A stretch of 13,164 bases of DNA from contig CALCKF010000070.1 in NCBI GenBank assembly GCA_937966095.1, positions 1 through 13,164 on the forward strand, read 5' to 3'. Position numbers and translations under genes: made by a program. The DNA comes from an uncultured Eubacterium sp. GTDB lineage: Bacteria; Bacillota; Clostridia; Peptostreptococcales; Anaerovoracaceae. Shown here one piece after another: positions 1 through 6,621 of this stretch (position 1 is the first letter of the stretch; each line of letters opens with the position of its first letter). The notes under the pieces were generated by a model. That model was not told where the DNA came from, did not search any database, and was given only the letters and a program-made list of their open reading frames with translations.

Positions 1-14
1 TAACGAACGATATA

Positions 15-45
15 AAAAGCCCGCATTGATTGCGGGCTTTTCTAT
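15..45 (+). terminator. Intrinsic terminator of an upstream gene
   Basis: GCCCGCA (19-25) and TGCGGGC (31-37) form a 7-bp stem with a 5-nt loop. Flanking A15-A18 and T38-T41 extend it to 11 bp, and the 3' side runs into TTTTCTATTTTAT. The A and T flanks would let it work in both directions. It probably ends a plus-strand gene lying just outside the window; the TAA at 1-3 could be that gene's stop codon, but this cannot be shown from the window. Confidence 0.85.
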
Positions 46-404
46 TTTATCTAGTATATGCATGGATAGTCATCTGAATGGTGACGGACAGGAAAAATGA
101 AATATTAAAAAGGAAATGTTCGGAGCTGCGAACAGTATTTATAAATTTACAGTTATAGATGTGACTTGAGAAACGGATAAAATGGAATCAAGAACAGAAA
201 AGATAGTTATAAACATATTATGCATATCACCCGTATTAGCATACTGAACGGGTGATGGCAAATGATATTTTTTATGGTATATTAATATAACGAATACATG
301 TACAGGGGTATTCATTATATATTTTAGGCGATATAAACGGAATCGCAAGGTTCAGGATTCGACCTATTAATGATATATGTGATGAAACAGATGAAATGCA
401 CTGA
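46..404. other. Gene-poor intergenic stretch with small hairpins
   Basis: I find no convincing protein gene here. The short open frames have no usable ribosome binding site and no recognisable protein. The stretch holds several inverted repeats: TGTTCG (117-122) with CGAACA (129-134), a 9-bp stem at 226-234/248-256, GAATAC (292-297) with GTATTC (308-313), and GAATC (340-344) with GATTC (356-360). A -10-like TATATT preceded by TGG (276-283) points rightward into the terminator at 405-446. A small RNA from about 290 to 446 is therefore possible but unproven. Confidence 0.5.
226..256. repeat. 9-bp inverted repeat with 13-nt loop
   Basis: ATCACCCGT (226-234) and ACGGGTGAT (248-256) are perfect reverse complements, separated by 13 nt. 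The stem is GC-rich for its AT-rich surroundings. No T-run follows directly on either strand (the nearest is 269-274, 12 nt beyond the stem), so it does not look like a classical terminator. It could be an RNA hairpin or a protein-binding palindrome. Confidence 0.5.
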
Positions 405-446
405 AAAAGAAACCGGTATGACTTTTTAGCCATACCGGTTTCTTTT
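405..446 (-). terminator. Strong intrinsic terminator of the amidohydrolase gene
   Basis: A perfect 16-bp stem is formed by 405-420 and 431-446 around a 10-nt loop (421-430). The core is AACCGGTATG paired with CATACCGGTT. Read on the minus strand, the hairpin ends in a run of Ts (complement of 404-408) and lies 12 nt after the amidohydrolase stop codon. The plus-strand side also ends in TCTTTT, so it probably works in both directions and would stop any rightward transcript from the upstream intergenic stretch. Confidence 0.9.
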
Positions 447-458
447 AATCGAAATATA

Positions 459-2084
459 TCAGGCTTTATATGTGATATTGCCGTCCATAACTGTGAGAAG
501 TATTTTTGCATCTCTTATATCGTCTTCCGGAACGGTAAAAAGATTCCTGTCGATTACTATGACATCGGCCAGTTTGCCGGGTTCCAGTGTGCCCAGCTCA
601 TTTTCTCTGCTGTATACCTTTGCGGATCCCAGAGTATTGGCAGTAAGTGCTTCAGCCACAGTTATGTTTTGACCATTCTTGACTCCTGCAGGTGTGCCGT
701 CGTAGTTTTTCCTTGTAACTGACGCCCATATTCCGACAAATTGATTGTAACGGACTACAGGGAAATCTGTACCGAATGCAAGTGTTGCACCTGAATCCAA
801 TATGGATCTGAAGGCCCATTCCAGCTGGCATCGTTCTTCGCCTAGTCTTGTTACCTTTTCATTATATTCCTGTGGCAGGTGCTCACCCTGCATGGAGGCT
901 ATAACATTCAGCTCCTTGAATCTCGGGATATCTGAAGCATCTATGGTTTCTATATGTTCTACAGTATTAGGGAGCCCGTGGCTGCCGTTGATTTTTATAG
1001 ATTCTTCATAAGCATCCAGAGCCATTCTTACAGCAGCGTCACCGATCGCATGTATGCGGACTGGCAGACCGGCTGCATTCCCCGCTGCTACGCTGGCATT
1101 GAGATCTTCCTGTGTGGCAAGAGGCACTCCTTCTCCGCATGTATCAGGCCTGTCTGCGTAAGGTTCAAGCAAGAGCCCCGTATATGTGGATGTGACCCCG
1201 TCAAGGAAACCTTTCAACCCACATACTCTGAACTTGTCTGACCAGAATTCCTTTTTCCATTTTTGAGCAGTGGTGAAGTCCGTATGCCCCATGAGATTCG
1301 TATATACGTGTATCCTGCTGGTGAGTTCCCCGTCATCGTCCATTTCCTTGAAAACCTTATATCGGTTATAATAGAAATCTTTGTACTCATCAGCACTCAT
1401 TTCACTGAGGGAGGTAACGCCCTGTGAAGCAAGGCCCTTCATGAAATTTCTTATTATATCTTTTATCTGATCAGGAGGAAAATCATACAGGTTTTCCCAG
1501 CCGTAGGCAAGGGCATCGGGTTCATATACGAGTCCGTTAAGCTCACCGTTATCAAATGTTCCAAGATATCCGGCATCAAGCTTCATATCCGGGGAATAGC
1601 CAGACTCTTCGAGAGCAAGGCTGTTGAACCATCCTGTATGAGCATCTGCACAGTTCATGTATGCAGGTCTGTCCGGAACTGCTTCGTCAAGACTGGTTTT
1701 TGTAGGCAGAGGTGCATCGTTCCAGTTGGCAGGAAACCATCCGAATCCTCTGATTCTTTTTTCTTCAGGATGCTTCTGGGCGTATTCCTTAATCATTTGG
1801 ACAGCTTCCTCTTCAGATTTTGAAGCCGTTATATCCACCATATGATCACTGTCTGCAACAGCGCCCCACCATAGATGGTCGTGTCCGTCTATGAATCCCG
1901 GCATTATTAAATTGTCACCGTAATCGTATACTTCCGTTTTATCCGATATGTATCTGTCTATATCATCACCTTTCAATACATCCAGGATCCTGTTGCCTTT
2001 TATTGCAACTCCGCCTTTGAAGGGCTCCGGATCACATACGGTGAAAACAGCATTGCTCTTTAAGATTTTATCTGCAAAATCCAT
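459..2084 (-). CDS. YtcJ-like metal-dependent amidohydrolase
   Basis: This is a cytosolic hydrolase of the amidohydrolase superfamily (Amidohydro_3, YtcJ-like), 541 aa, a usual length for the family. The metal-site signatures are present: PGFIDGHDH with His68 and His70, GLKGFLDG near residue 291, HAIGDAA with His345, NTVEHIE with His377, and FGTDFPV with Asp440. The C-terminal GTLEPGKLADVIVID is the usual closing beta segment of imidazolonepropionase-like amidohydrolases. There is no signal peptide. I chose ATG 2084 over ATG 2093 because AAGGAGG (2094-2100) abuts the upstream ATG but lies 9 nt from the downstream one. Family members are annotated as hydrolysing N-acyl or formamide-type bonds; the real substrate cannot be told from the sequence. 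The gene stands alone, divergent from the yhaM operon, with its own promoter and terminator. Confidence 0.93.
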   Translation of the reverse strand: MDFADKILKSNAVFTVCDPEPFKGGVAIKGNRILDVLKGDDIDRYISDKTEVYDYGDNLIMPGFIDGHDHLWWGAVADSDHMVDITASKSEEEAVQMIKEYAQKHPEEKRIRGFGWFPANWNDAPLPTKTSLDEAVPDRPAYMNCADAHTGWFNSLALEESGYSPDMKLDAGYLGTFDNGELNGLVYEPDALAYGWENLYDFPPDQIKDIIRNFMKGLASQGVTSLSEMSADEYKDFYYNRYKVFKEMDDDGELTSRIHVYTNLMGHTDFTTAQKWKKEFWSDKFRVCGLKGFLDGVTSTYTGLLLEPYADRPDTCGEGVPLATQEDLNASVAAGNAAGLPVRIHAIGDAAVRMALDAYEESIKINGSHGLPNTVEHIETIDASDIPRFKELNVIASMQGEHLPQEYNEKVTRLGEERCQLEWAFRSILDSGATLAFGTDFPVVRYNQFVGIWASVTRKNYDGTPAGVKNGQNITVAEALTANTLGSAKVYSRENELGTLEPGKLADVIVIDRNLFTVPEDDIRDAKILLTVMDGNITYKA

Positions 2085-2093
2085 ATCACACAT

Positions 2094-2100
2094 CCTCCTT
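2094..2100 (-). promoter_or_regulatory. Ribosome binding site deciding the amidohydrolase start
   Basis: The minus strand reads AAGGAGG here. It directly touches an in-frame ATG at 2093, which is too close for initiation, and sits 9 nt before a second in-frame ATG at 2084. The second ATG is therefore preferred, shortening the protein by three residues. Confidence 0.75.
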
Positions 2101-2158
2101 TAAGTAAACATTAGAAAAAGCATTTGTCACGACAGGGATTTGGATTTCCTGCCAATAA

Positions 2159-2176
2159 TTGTTAACATAATAACAA
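2159..2176. repeat. Inverted repeat at the amidohydrolase promoter (possible operator)
   Basis: TTGTTA (2159-2164) and TAACAA (2171-2176) are perfect inverted half-sites separated by 6 nt. On the minus strand they fall a few bases downstream of the expected transcription start (about 2179) of the amidohydrolase promoter, where a repressor would block transcription. The regulator is unknown, and the half-sites are AT-rich enough that chance is possible. Confidence 0.35.
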
Positions 2177-2185
2177 GACAGTACC

Positions 2186-2214
2186 ATTCTACCAGATTGA
2201 AAGTCGCGTATCAA
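2186..2214 (-). promoter_or_regulatory. Sigma-A type promoter of the amidohydrolase gene
   Basis: On the minus strand, TTGATA (complement of 2209-2214) is followed after 17 nt by TAGAAT (complement of 2186-2191). The -10 box is preceded by TGG, an extended -10 element. The predicted start lies near 2179, giving a leader of about 95 nt before ATG 2084. Confidence 0.7.
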
Positions 2215-2362
2215 GGTTTAGAAGATGTTGAAAATATTCTGTAATTTATTATATGGTATCATGCCACAAAAAGTATCAAAACAGGAAAATATATGGTAAA
2301 GTATATGACAGATAGTTATTTATAAACAACGATAGTTTTAAGAAAGCAATAAAAGGAAAAAA

Positions 2363-2392
2363 TTGACAGCTGATATGAGCGGGTGATATAAT
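2363..2392 (+). promoter_or_regulatory. Sigma-A promoter of the yhaM-recD2-comF operon
   Basis: Perfect consensus boxes TTGACA (2363-2368) and TATAAT (2387-2392) are separated by 18 nt. Transcription should start near 2399, about 42 nt before the yhaM start codon. AGAGGG at 2427-2432 serves as a moderate ribosome binding site. The remaining sequence between this promoter and the divergent one at 2186-2214 is AT-rich, and I see no gene in it. Confidence 0.85.
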
Positions 2393-2440
2393 CAGATCAC
2401 AGAAGCGTAGAAAAACAGCCGTAAAGAGAGGGTAACAACG

Positions 2441-3403
2441 ATGAAAGATATATATATATGTGACATAAGGACAGGGCAGGAACTGATATCATATTTTCTG
2501 GTAAAAACGGTCGCTGTAAAAGTAGGCTCCAACAGAAAAGCATATCTTGATCTTTTGCTGGCTGATTCCACGGGCGAGATATCTGCAAAAAAATGGGATA
2601 TCGCTGACGAGGAGATGCCGGGTCTTGAGAAGATAAAAGAAGGGACGGTTATAAAAGTAAAGGCGACTGTAACTGAATGGAACGGTATGAAACAACTCAG
2701 AGTAATCCGTATAAGGCAGACCTCTGCTGAGGACGATATAGTGATGAGTGACTATATTAAGGCTGCTCCTGAAGATGCAGAGGAGATGTACGGATATATA
2801 TATGGAAAAGCGTGTTCATTCAAGGATAAAGATCTCAGAAATATATGCATGCGTCAGCTTGAAGATAACAGAGAAAAACTGATGTATTATCCTGCGGCAC
2901 AGAAAAATCACCATGCTGAAATGGCGGGACTTCTTTATCATATCAAAAGAATGCTGATGATGGCGGAAAAAGCATGCCAGGTATATACAAATCTGAATGA
3001 AGAGCTTGTCATGGCTGGAGTAATACTCCATGACATGGAAAAGATAAACGAGATAGATGCCAACGAGCTGGGGATATCTTCAGGATACTCTTTTGAAGGC
3101 AAGATGCTGGGGCATCTCGTACAGGGTGTAAGGACTATCGACAGACTTTCTGATGAACTGGATATACCTAGAGAGAAAGCGGTAATGCTGGAGCATATGG
3201 TGATATCTCATCATTATGAACCGGAATTCGGCAGTCCTAAAAAGCCGCTGTTTCCGGAGGCCGAAATGCTTCATTATCTGGATATGATAGATGCGAAGAT
3301 GTTTGATATGCAGGAAGCTTTAAGTAAGACGGAGCCCGGATCCTTCAGTGACAGAGTATGGACTCTGGATAACCGCAATCTGTACAGAAGCACTGAATGG
3401 TAG
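2441..3403 (+). CDS. yhaM: 3'-5' exoribonuclease YhaM (OB-fold plus HD domain)
   Basis: The 320-aa protein matches Bacillus YhaM in length and domain order. Residues about 15-95 form an OB-type nucleic-acid-binding domain (YLDLLLADSTGEISAKKWD near 35-53). Residues about 155-300 form an HD-type metal phosphohydrolase domain, with NHHAEM at 156-161, the HD pair in VILHDMEK (His197, Asp198), GHLVQG at 224-229, and histidines at 252, 257 and 258. YhaM enzymes degrade RNA, and in vitro single-stranded DNA, from the 3' end in the cytosol. The gene is first in an operon, 12 nt before recD2, downstream of a consensus promoter. The link to recD2 suggests a nucleic-acid maintenance unit, but that is inference. 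Confidence 0.93.
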   Translation: MKDIYICDIRTGQELISYFLVKTVAVKVGSNRKAYLDLLLADSTGEISAKKWDIADEEMPGLEKIKEGTVIKVKATVTEWNGMKQLRVIRIRQTSAEDDIVMSDYIKAAPEDAEEMYGYIYGKACSFKDKDLRNICMRQLEDNREKLMYYPAAQKNHHAEMAGLLYHIKRMLMMAEKACQVYTNLNEELVMAGVILHDMEKINEIDANELGISSGYSFEGKMLGHLVQGVRTIDRLSDELDIPREKAVMLEHMVISHHYEPEFGSPKKPLFPEAEMLHYLDMIDAKMFDMQEALSKTEPGSFSDRVWTLDNRNLYRSTEW

Positions 3404-3415
3404 GAAATTTGTATC

Positions 3416-5641
3416 ATGTTGGAAGAAAAACACGGGACTTTATCCGAAATGATTTTTTATAACGACAGGAACGGCTACACTGTAGCCGTTTTTGAAACTG
3501 AAACCGAGGCTTTTACTGTGGTCGGCAATATACCCTCTGCAGCAGTAGGCAGGTCATATGACCTGAGAGGGGAGTTTATCATTCATCCTGTATACGGGGA
3601 GCAGTTTTCTGTAAAAAGTTTTGATGAGGTTATGCCTTCGACAATTGACGGAATACAGGAGTTTCTTGCTTCAGGAGCTATGAAGGGAATAGGTCGTAAA
3701 ACAGCGGCTGCCATAGTGTCGAGATTTGGAGAAAATACTCTTGATATAATCGAAAAAGAGCCGGACAGACTTACAGAGATACCTGGAATAGGAGAAAAAA
3801 CAGCCGGAAAAATATCAGAAGCTTTCGGAAAACAGCGTGAATTTGCCAATATAGTGCTCTACACTCAAAGATATGGTATCAGTGCGGAAAATGCCATGAA
3901 ACTTTATCATGTCTACGGAGATGATACGGTGAAGGCTCTGGAGGAAAACCCTTACAGACTTGTAGATGACATATTCGGCATAGGATTCAGGAAGGCGGAT
4001 AAGATCGCTGAAAAAATGGGAATAAGCCGTGAAGATCCTTTCAGGATAAGGTGCGGGATAAAGTTTACTTTATCATACTTTGCAGGTGAGGGTAACACAT
4101 TCCTCCCTGAAGCGATGCTGTGTGAAAAAACAGGACAGATGCTGGATGTATCTATAGAGCTTATAGAAGAGGAACTGGAGACTATGGTGTTTTCGGGAGA
4201 TATACATATGGAAAATCTTGAGAACAGGAATGTGGTTTTTCTTATGTCGTATTATATGGCTGAGCAGAATGTATGCAGGTGTCTTGCACAAATAGAAGGC
4301 TCGACACTGAAACCGATAGATGGGGATCTGGATAGTTTTATAACAAGGACAGAGCATACCACCGGTATATATCTGTCTGAAAATCAGAAGAATGCCGTCA
4401 GGACATCGCTCAATATGGGAGTTTCTGTCATAACAGGAGGTCCGGGAACAGGCAAGACAACTATAATAAACACTATAATAAACATACTGGAAGAAAGCGG
4501 TCTTAAAACAGCTATAGCCGCACCGACCGGCAGGGCAGCAAAACGCATAACCGAAACATCGAAGCATTATGCTTCCACAATACACAGGCTGCTTGAGTAT
4601 TATTACTCTGAAAATGAAAATATGATGTGTTTCGGAAAGACGAAAGAGGATCCTCTTGATTATGACGCGGTGATAATCGATGAGGCTTCAATGATAGACC
4701 TCATGCTGATGAATGGTCTTGTCAGCGCTATAAAGCCAGGGACAAGGCTGATATTGGTCGGTGATGCGGATCAGCTTCCTTCAGTTGGAGCAGGAAACGT
4801 TCTCAGGGATATAATAGACAGCGAATATATCTGCTGTACGAAGCTGACAGAAATATTCAGGCAGGCAAAGGAAAGCATGATCGTTGTAAATGCTCACCGT
4901 ATAAATAAGGGCGAATACCCTGACTTCAATGCAAAGGACAAAGACTTTTTCCTGCTGCGCAGAGGAACAGAAAAGGAAATGCTGGCAACTATAAAAGAAC
5001 TGTGTGCCAGAAGGCTGCCTGAGTATTATAGAGACATATCTCCTGAGGCGGATATACAGATACTGACCCCGGTCAGAAAAGGGCTGCTTGGAAGCATCAA
5101 TATGAATAGGGAGCTTCAGGCGGTCTTGAATCCGCCAAAAGAAGGGCTGGAAGAGAAATCTTTCGGAGACAGGATCTTTCGTGAAGGGGATAAGGTTATG
5201 CAGATAAAGAACAATTATCAGCTTACATGGAAAAACCTTGAGGATTTTACGGAAGGAGAAGGAGTTTTTAACGGAGATGTAGGTTCTATACACAGGATCG
5301 ATCGGGAGTTCGGTGAGATAACAGTCATATATGATGAGGTCAAGTATGTGACATATCCGTTCAGTCAGCTGGACGAGCTGGAGCTGGCGTATGCAGTAAC
5401 GGTTCATAAAAGTCAGGGAAGTGAATTTCCTATAGTGATAATGCCTGTAAGCTGGTTTCCTCCGATGCTGGCTACCAGGAATCTGCTTTATACCGCTGTT
5501 ACCAGGGGTAAAAAAGCTGTAGTTCTTGTAGGTTCTGAGAGTAAGCTTGATGGTATGGTGGACAACGACAGGATAAATGAGAGATTTTCCGGATTAGGTA
5601 TCAGACTCAAAAGGCTTATGGAAATAAGGGGTGATTTATGA
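3416..5641 (+). CDS. recD2: ATP-dependent DNA helicase RecD2
   Basis: A 741-aa superfamily 1B helicase of the RecD2 (YrrC) type, found in bacteria outside a RecBCD complex. An N-terminal OB-like region is followed by helix-hairpin-helix motifs at GIGRKTAAAI (91-100), IPGIGEKTAGKI (122-133) and IFGIGFRKADKIAEKMG (186-202). The helicase core has Walker A GGPGTGKTT (341-349), Walker B VIIDEASM (419-426), GDADQLPSVG (449-458), FRQA (481-484), TVHKSQGSEF (662-671) and LYTAVTRGKK (691-700). All key residues are intact. RecD2 unwinds DNA 5'-3' and is linked to repair and replication fork maintenance. TAGGAAA, overlapping the yhaM stop codon, is the likely ribosome binding site, 8 nt before ATG 3416. 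The stop codon overlaps the comF start (ATGA), suggesting translational coupling. Confidence 0.97.
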   Translation: MLEEKHGTLSEMIFYNDRNGYTVAVFETETEAFTVVGNIPSAAVGRSYDLRGEFIIHPVYGEQFSVKSFDEVMPSTIDGIQEFLASGAMKGIGRKTAAAIVSRFGENTLDIIEKEPDRLTEIPGIGEKTAGKISEAFGKQREFANIVLYTQRYGISAENAMKLYHVYGDDTVKALEENPYRLVDDIFGIGFRKADKIAEKMGISREDPFRIRCGIKFTLSYFAGEGNTFLPEAMLCEKTGQMLDVSIELIEEELETMVFSGDIHMENLENRNVVFLMSYYMAEQNVCRCLAQIEGSTLKPIDGDLDSFITRTEHTTGIYLSENQKNAVRTSLNMGVSVITGGPGTGKTTIINTIINILEESGLKTAIAAPTGRAAKRITETSKHYASTIHRLLEYYYSENENMMCFGKTKEDPLDYDAVIIDEASMIDLMLMNGLVSAIKPGTRLILVGDADQLPSVGAGNVLRDIIDSEYICCTKLTEIFRQAKESMIVVNAHRINKGEYPDFNAKDKDFFLLRRGTEKEMLATIKELCARRLPEYYRDISPEADIQILTPVRKGLLGSINMNRELQAVLNPPKEGLEEKSFGDRIFREGDKVMQIKNNYQLTWKNLEDFTEGEGVFNGDVGSIHRIDREFGEITVIYDEVKYVTYPFSQLDELELAYAVTVHKSQGSEFPIVIMPVSWFPPMLATRNLLYTAVTRGKKAVVLVGSESKLDGMVDNDRINERFSGLGIRLKRLMEIRGDL

Positions 5642-6396
5642 GAAAAGATACATGGAGCAGTTTGAAAAATCTGATAAGTGAAGCGGCTTTTCCATCGAAT
5701 ATATATTGTATAAGCTGCGGCAGCATGATAGATGGTACGAGACCCTATTCACTGTGTGACAGATGCATAAGAAAACTTCACTGGATAGATGAAATGACAT
5801 GTGAAAAATGCGGCAAGCAGCTGTCCGGACATTATATGGGAAAGCTCTGCTATGACTGTCTTATGTATGATCATTATTTTACTAAGGGATACAGCTGTCT
5901 TACGTATGGATTGTATGAGCGTCAGCTTATACTTGATCTTAAATATAACGGCAGAGGATATCTCGCCGAAAAATTCGGAGATATTCTTTATGACAGGATA
6001 TCTTGTGAAAATCTGTGTATAGATGTTATAATACCTGTACCGATAAGCAGGAAAAAACTCAGGAAAAGAGGATATGATCAGGCTCGACTGATGGCAGAGA
6101 GGCTTTCCTGCAGGACGGGTGTTCCGGCGGATGCAAGTATTCTTTTGAGGAAAAAAGATACGCTGCCTTTGAGTGGTATGACACCTGTACAGCGGCAGGA
6201 AGCTCTTAGAGATGCTTTTGTCATCTATCCTTCGAAAGAGAGCGGGGTGAAGGGAAAAAGTGTTCTGCTCGTAGACGATATATATACTACGGGAGCGACT
6301 GCAGATGCATGCAGCAGGAAGCTGTCGGAAACGGGGGCTGAAAAGATATATCTGCTTGTTCTGGCATCCGGGGGAAACAGAAAGCCTGATATATAA
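5638..6396 (+). CDS. comF: ComF family phosphoribosyltransferase-like competence protein
   Basis: A 252-aa ComF/ComFC family protein. The N-terminus has four CxxC pairs (C24/C27, C40/C43, C55/C58, C71/C74) that probably bind zinc. The C-terminal half is a type I phosphoribosyltransferase fold, with IIPVPISRKKLRKRGYDQA at about 131-149 and the PRPP-binding loop LVDDIYTTGAT at 211-221. In Bacillus, Helicobacter and relatives ComF is needed for natural transformation, handling incoming single-stranded DNA; the ligand of the phosphoribosyltransferase domain is not settled. AAGGGGTG (5626-5633) precedes the start, which overlaps the recD2 stop by 4 bp. The TAA stop (6394-6396) already lies in the closing stem of the following structured RNA, so ribosomes ending comF translation would reach the base of that stem. 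Confidence 0.93.
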   Translation: MRKDTWSSLKNLISEAAFPSNIYCISCGSMIDGTRPYSLCDRCIRKLHWIDEMTCEKCGKQLSGHYMGKLCYDCLMYDHYFTKGYSCLTYGLYERQLILDLKYNGRGYLAEKFGDILYDRISCENLCIDVIIPVPISRKKLRKRGYDQARLMAERLSCRTGVPADASILLRKKDTLPLSGMTPVQRQEALRDAFVIYPSKESGVKGKSVLLVDDIYTTGATADACSRKLSETGAEKIYLLVLASGGNRKPDI

Positions 6397-6586
6397 CAGC
6401 ATATACATATGGCTCAGGTCTGTGATTGAAAGGCCAGGCCAACTACGGGCGAAAGGTCCCACGTAAGCTGATCCGCAGGGCGGCAGTGATCATGGCGTAG
6501 TTTAGAAGTAAGTCCTCTGAAAAATTCAGATAAAGGCAGGTGTGGGGGCAAAGATCAGGTCAGCTGAGCCATATGTATATGCTGTT
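6395..6586 (+). ncRNA. Structured noncoding RNA, probable raiA-motif RNA
   Basis: A perfect 23-bp closing stem pairs 6395-6417 with 6564-6586, with ACATATGGCTCAG on the left matching CTGAGCCATATGT on the right. Inside are helices AACTACG (6441-6447)/CGTAGTT (6496-6502), CCGC (6473-6476)/GCGG (6480-6483), and TCTGAA (6516-6521)/TTCAGA (6525-6530). Further matches, CCCAC (6458-6462)/GTGGG (6542-6546) and CTGATC (6468-6473)/GATCAG (6553-6558), would form a pseudoknot or compete with each other. The stretch is richer in G and C than its surroundings and has no plausible reading frame. The raiA-motif RNA of Firmicutes and Actinobacteria is about 200 nt and commonly lies beside comF and raiA/hpf genes, which is the context here. 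6S RNA is a less likely alternative, since it forms one long rod with a central bubble. No covariance search could be run. Confidence 0.78.
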
Positions 6587-6597
6587 TGTATTTTATT
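6564..6597 (+). terminator. 3' arm of the RNA closing stem followed by a U-rich tract
   Basis: The right arm of the 23-bp stem (6564-6586) runs straight into TTTGTATTTTATT. A long stem followed by Us could work as an intrinsic terminator or define a stable 3' end of the RNA. It is unusual because the left arm lies some 150 nt upstream, so the stem can form only after the whole RNA is made. Confidence 0.4.
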
Positions 6598-6609
6598 ATG
6601 ATTTGTTGT

Positions 6610-6620
6610 AAGGAGAAGGA
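6610..6620 (+). promoter_or_regulatory. Ribosome binding site deciding the flavoprotein start
   Basis: AAGGAGAAGGA lies just upstream of ATG 6622. An in-frame TTG at 6586 and ATG at 6598 lie upstream, but they sit at the end of the RNA stem or before this ribosome binding site, so ATG 6622 is preferred. Confidence 0.8.
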
Positions 6621-6621
6621 A

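Noticed and set aside
116..169. A 17-codon frame starting at ATG 116 after AAAAAGGAA
   Set aside because: The purine run is too close to the ATG to serve as a ribosome binding site, and the peptide is very short and shows no pattern.
4073..5407. Two long minus-strand open frames (170 and 208 codons) inside recD2
   Set aside because: They are antisense to conserved helicase motifs, low-complexity (Tyr, Ile, Cys, Phe rich) and match no known protein pattern.
5749..6462. A 237-codon minus-strand open frame over comF and the structured RNA
   Set aside because: It runs opposite the conserved ComF motifs and into the RNA stem, and has no recognisable domain.
6397..6584. 6S RNA as identity of the structured RNA
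   Set aside because: 6S RNA is a single rod with a large central bubble. This RNA has several separate hairpins and possible pseudoknots inside one closing stem, and its comF/hpf neighbourhood fits the raiA motif better. It remains an alternative.
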